Source: CAYMRB01 sp964392615 (GTDB lineage Bacteria > Planctomycetota > UBA8108). From it: DNA of 17,588 nt. The first letter of the stretch is position 1; each line of letters begins with the position of its first letter. Made by a program: the position numbers and the translations under genes. This document shows positions 15,422-17,588 of the stretch, one piece after another. The notes beneath the pieces are model-generated. The model was not told the DNA's origin. It ran no database searches and was given only the letters and a program-made list of their open reading frames with translations. Where the stretch lies: NCBI GenBank assembly GCA_964392615.1, contig CAYMRB010000194.1, positions 1-17,588 on the forward strand, written 5' to 3'.

Positions 15422-16768
15422 ATGCCTACCGTCCATCAGCAAGTCCGACTCTCGATTCCGCTGCTGCAAGGCGGCCGACAAGAGAACACGACGTGCTACG
15501 TGTCGACCGCCTACATCGACATGGGTTATCCGTATGCCGACGACGTCGTCCACGAGGCCGTACGAGCGCGCGAGTTCTACTCGCGGAAGACGATCTTGGC
15601 CAGCTGCTTGCTTGCATGCTGGCTCGTTGTCGCTGGCCATGTCGCAGCGCAGGAGTTTCCGCTTCCGGAGTTCGACGTCGCGAGGGCGAAAGCCTCATAC
15701 GTCGTTTCTCTCCCGAACAACTACAGCGCCGAGAAGAAGTGGCCTCTCATCGTCGACTTTCACGGAGCCATCGCGCCGAGCCGCAAAGGCGCGAACGTGA
15801 CCCAACGCCACGTTTGGTCGGAGTTCGTCAAGAATGCTCCGTTCGTCGTAGTCGGGATCAATGGACGCACGCGCGCCTGGAACATGACTCGCGGCGACAA
15901 GGGCGATCGCGCGTACACGCTTCGAGTCTTGGCCGAGGTCCGCGACAAGTTCGCGATCGACCCAGCCCGCGTCTATCTCGCCGGGTTCTCTTCCGGAGCA
16001 GACTACCTCTGTTCCGGTGGACTGCAGCTCGAAGGGTTGTTTGCCGCCAGCCTCGTCGTTTGTCCGGGCCCACCGAACGTCGTCGGTCTTCGAGATGGCT
16101 CGCTCTTGAAGGGCAAGGTCCATCCGTTCTACTTCGCGACCGGAGAGGAGGACTTCATCCGCAAGAGCGGCGCCTGGGAGGCATTCCTGGCACTCGACGG
16201 CGCTGACGGCGCCGACGTCATGTACCGCCAAGTGCCAGGAGACGGCCACTCGTACTTCGGCACCCGCGACTATGTTCGGCTTCGCGACAGTCTAGAACGG
16301 ATGGCCTCTGACATCGACGGAAAGCTGGGCCCCACTGCCTCCGACGCAATCGCTCGCGGAGATTACCTTCTCGCGTCGACCCATCTACTGCGCTCGAAGG
16401 ACGCGGATGCACGGAAACAGCTCGCCGAACTGCGAGCCAAGGGCGAGTTGCTGGCGGAAGAGGCTGCTAGAATCGACTCGAAGCAGAACCCTGGACGGGC
16501 TTTCGAAGCCTGGTGGAAAGTCCGCACGCAGTTTCATCGCTTCGCGCCGTTGGCGCGACGGGCACAAGACGAGCTAGACCGAATCAAGAAGTCGGTGAGT
16601 GGACGTGAGCTGCTCCGGGCTCGGGGGGCCTGGTTCAAGACACGGGGCGAGGGCGGTGCTCCGAGACCAAAGGCGCCCGCCGAAGCTCAGGTGACTCCCG
16701 CCGAGGACGGAGAGGCGCGCTTGCCAATCGCAGCGCCGACCCACAACCCAGACGGAGCCGGCCGGTGA
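15422..16768 (+). CDS. Exported alpha/beta hydrolase with unusual N-terminal extension
   Basis: A 448-residue protein in the esterase/depolymerase-like branch of the alpha/beta-hydrolase fold. Key parts: VDFHGA (oxyanion region, 111-116), GFSSG (188-192, nucleophile Ser190), an acidic GEEDF (241-245, possible triad acid) and GDGHSYF (catalytic His276). After about residue 290 a helical, charged C-terminal domain follows, ending in a Pro/Ala-rich tail. A signal peptide-like segment, RKTILASCLLACWLVVAGHVAAQ, occupies 55-77, so cleavage after AAQ is plausible. The first 54 residues (MPTVHQQVRLSIPLLQGG...) are unlike a signal peptide n-region, yet only the ATG at 15422 has a good ribosome binding site. 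Other starts (ATG 15521, TTG 15596) are poorly supported. A fusion of a foreign 5' end next to the integrase remnant is possible. The natural substrate is unknown. Confidence 0.8.
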   Translation: MPTVHQQVRLSIPLLQGGRQENTTCYVSTAYIDMGYPYADDVVHEAVRAREFYSRKTILASCLLACWLVVAGHVAAQEFPLPEFDVARAKASYVVSLPNNYSAEKKWPLIVDFHGAIAPSRKGANVTQRHVWSEFVKNAPFVVVGINGRTRAWNMTRGDKGDRAYTLRVLAEVRDKFAIDPARVYLAGFSSGADYLCSGGLQLEGLFAASLVVCPGPPNVVGLRDGSLLKGKVHPFYFATGEEDFIRKSGAWEAFLALDGADGADVMYRQVPGDGHSYFGTRDYVRLRDSLERMASDIDGKLGPTASDAIARGDYLLASTHLLRSKDADARKQLAELRAKGELLAEEAARIDSKQNPGRAFEAWWKVRTQFHRFAPLARRAQDELDRIKKSVSGRELLRARGAWFKTRGEGGAPRPKAPAEAQVTPAEDGEARLPIAAPTHNPDGAGR

Positions 16769-17186
16769 GCTCGAGCTGTATCTCGAGCGCATCTGGTCCG
16801 GCAGGCAGCGAACGGCTCCGAGAACCGGAATCCTTCCTGACAGACGATCGCCTCAAAGCTCTCGTCGGGAACGTCGAGGGGATGCGCCGGCGATTCGATG
16901 AACCGCACACGCAAGCCGAGCGCGACGCAACGCTGGTCCGCGACGGCGAGCATCTCGCGGTTGAGGTCCGCAGCGACGACCGCGAGGGCGGCCGGGAGTT
17001 CCCGAAAAGCGACGATCGAGACGAGCGTCGTGAGGATGAAGTACGCAGCGAGAGTTCCGACAACCTCGCGGCCTGGAAGCCGGAAGCCGCAGCGAAGGAC
17101 GACATCGAACACGACGCCGGTGTCGATCCGCACGAGCGCGAGACGTCCGAACATGAGGTGAACGCCGTCGGCCGCACGACGTTCAA
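16700..17186 (-). pseudogene. Decayed SAM-dependent methyltransferase
   Basis: On the minus strand, around 16980-16830, the sequence reads VVAADLNREMLAVADQR and then DVPDESFEAIVCQEGFRF. These are the post-I acidic motif and the motif II/III region of class I methyltransferases (UbiE/type 11 style). After GFRF, near 16815, the frame continues as Arg/Ala-rich junk; the expected continuation seems to move to the adjacent frame (GPDALEIQLELTGRLRL, compare the usual PGGRL motif), which indicates a frameshift. Upstream, the glycine-rich SAM-binding loop is not recognisable. The far end overlaps the 3' end of the alpha/beta hydrolase gene. Sequencing error at one point could explain the frameshift but not the missing loop. 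Confidence 0.5.
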
Positions 17187-17199
17187 TTCCTCCGAAGAC

Positions 17200-17588
17200 C
17201 TACCCCTGTTGCGCCGCCGGTTTCAGTCTGAAACGCTTGATGCTGACGCCTTTGTTCGGCGCTTTAAGTGTAAGCATGAGGGTGTTCCGGCCTTCTTTCA
17301 AATCCAGGATGACGGGTTCGATGTCCATCCACTCGGCAAGGGTGAACGGGAGGCCAACGTCTACTAATGCTCTCCTGTTGACGCGGAGCAGGAATTGTCC
17401 GTCCACGGTAACGGTGCATACCTTCGCAGTAAATTCGTACTTTCCCGCTCTGGGGATATTTACAGTGTAACTGAGCAGCTCCGGGCGGCGGCCGTTCAAG
17501 CTGTAGTGCACTTGCATTCCGCCATCTATGCTCTCCATGAATTTTATCTTCTCACCGTTCTTCGGTGATCTGCATGCCGCTACGGGAA
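17200..17588 (-). CDS. C-terminal fragment of a secreted protein with carbohydrate-binding-like domain
   Basis: Open frame running off the right edge of the window; its 5' end is missing. An internal ATG at 17538 exists, but in-frame codons continue upstream (PVAACRSPKNGEKIKF), so the true start is outside. The visible 129 residues form one beta-sandwich domain (MESIDGGMQVHYSLNG, LLSYTVNIPRAGKYEFTAKV, RVNRRALVDVGLPFTLAEW, LDLKEGRNTLMLTLKAPNKG, SIKRFRLKP). Such domains end many secreted glycosidases and sulfatases of planctomycetes and relatives and are thought to bind sugars. Two 60-base lines here count 47% and 50% GC by hand against 75% in a kinase line, and A/T-ending codons are common, so this gene comes from a different genomic background. 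Confidence 0.75.
   Translation of the reverse strand, partial: PVAACRSPKNGEKIKFMESIDGGMQVHYSLNGRRPELLSYTVNIPRAGKYEFTAKVCTVTVDGQFLLRVNRRALVDVGLPFTLAEWMDIEPVILDLKEGRNTLMLTLKAPNKGVSIKRFRLKPAAQQG

Noticed and set aside
16765..17367. Plus-strand open frame of 200 codons opposite the methyltransferase remnant
   Set aside because: Its charged, low-complexity sequence is the antisense of methyltransferase motifs and crosses the GC junction into the antisense of the carbohydrate-binding domain.

Overview
The window looks like a GC-rich metagenomic scaffold, most likely from a planctomycete or a related lineage. The evidence is a very high GC content (one 60-base line inside the kinase gene counts 75% by hand), an ECF sigma factor beside FHA proteins and a transmembrane Ser/Thr kinase, secreted proteins ending in paired dockerin-like repeats of the GDANGDG...YLFxGG type, and two 10-N gaps of arbitrary size. 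The lineage is inferred from protein style. No rRNA, tRNA or CRISPR was seen.

Region 1 (about 461-13261) is one coherent locus. On the minus strand, in transcription order, it holds an ECF sigma factor (13261-12641), a small FHA protein (12644-12117), a 288-base gap, a giant FG-GAP beta-propeller lipoprotein (11828-7532, interrupted by a scaffold gap), a secreted protein with dockerin-like repeats (7535-6357), a zinc-ribbon/kinase/TM/FGE-like receptor of 1314 residues (6334-2390) and a second lipoprotein (2393-1194). Three of the junctions are 4-base start/stop overlaps, so translation is probably coupled. A second FHA protein, carrying a zinc ribbon, faces the cluster on the plus strand (461-1219); its 3' end overlaps the lipoprotein gene by 26 bases. 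Read together, these look like an envelope-spanning module: exported lipoproteins and a large extracytoplasmic kinase domain outside, and a kinase domain, two FHA proteins and a sigma factor inside. The pathway is an inference; the gene order and domains are read directly.

Region 2 (13262-14820) has a divergent intergenic region, then a secreted GDSL/SGNH hydrolase ending in the same type of dockerin-like pair, followed by a strong two-tier hairpin.

Region 3 (14820-17588) is a patchwork. It contains a decayed integrase/transposase fragment, a secreted alpha/beta hydrolase with an odd N-terminal extension, a decayed SAM-dependent methyltransferase on the minus strand, and at the window edge the C-terminal part of a secreted protein with a carbohydrate-binding-like beta domain. 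That last part has about 50% GC, far below the rest, which suggests transfer or a chimeric join near 17190.

Both N gaps appear to be assembly artefacts. The first is flanked by an error-laden duplicate of the same 57 bases. The second restores a continuous frame if the flanks are joined directly.
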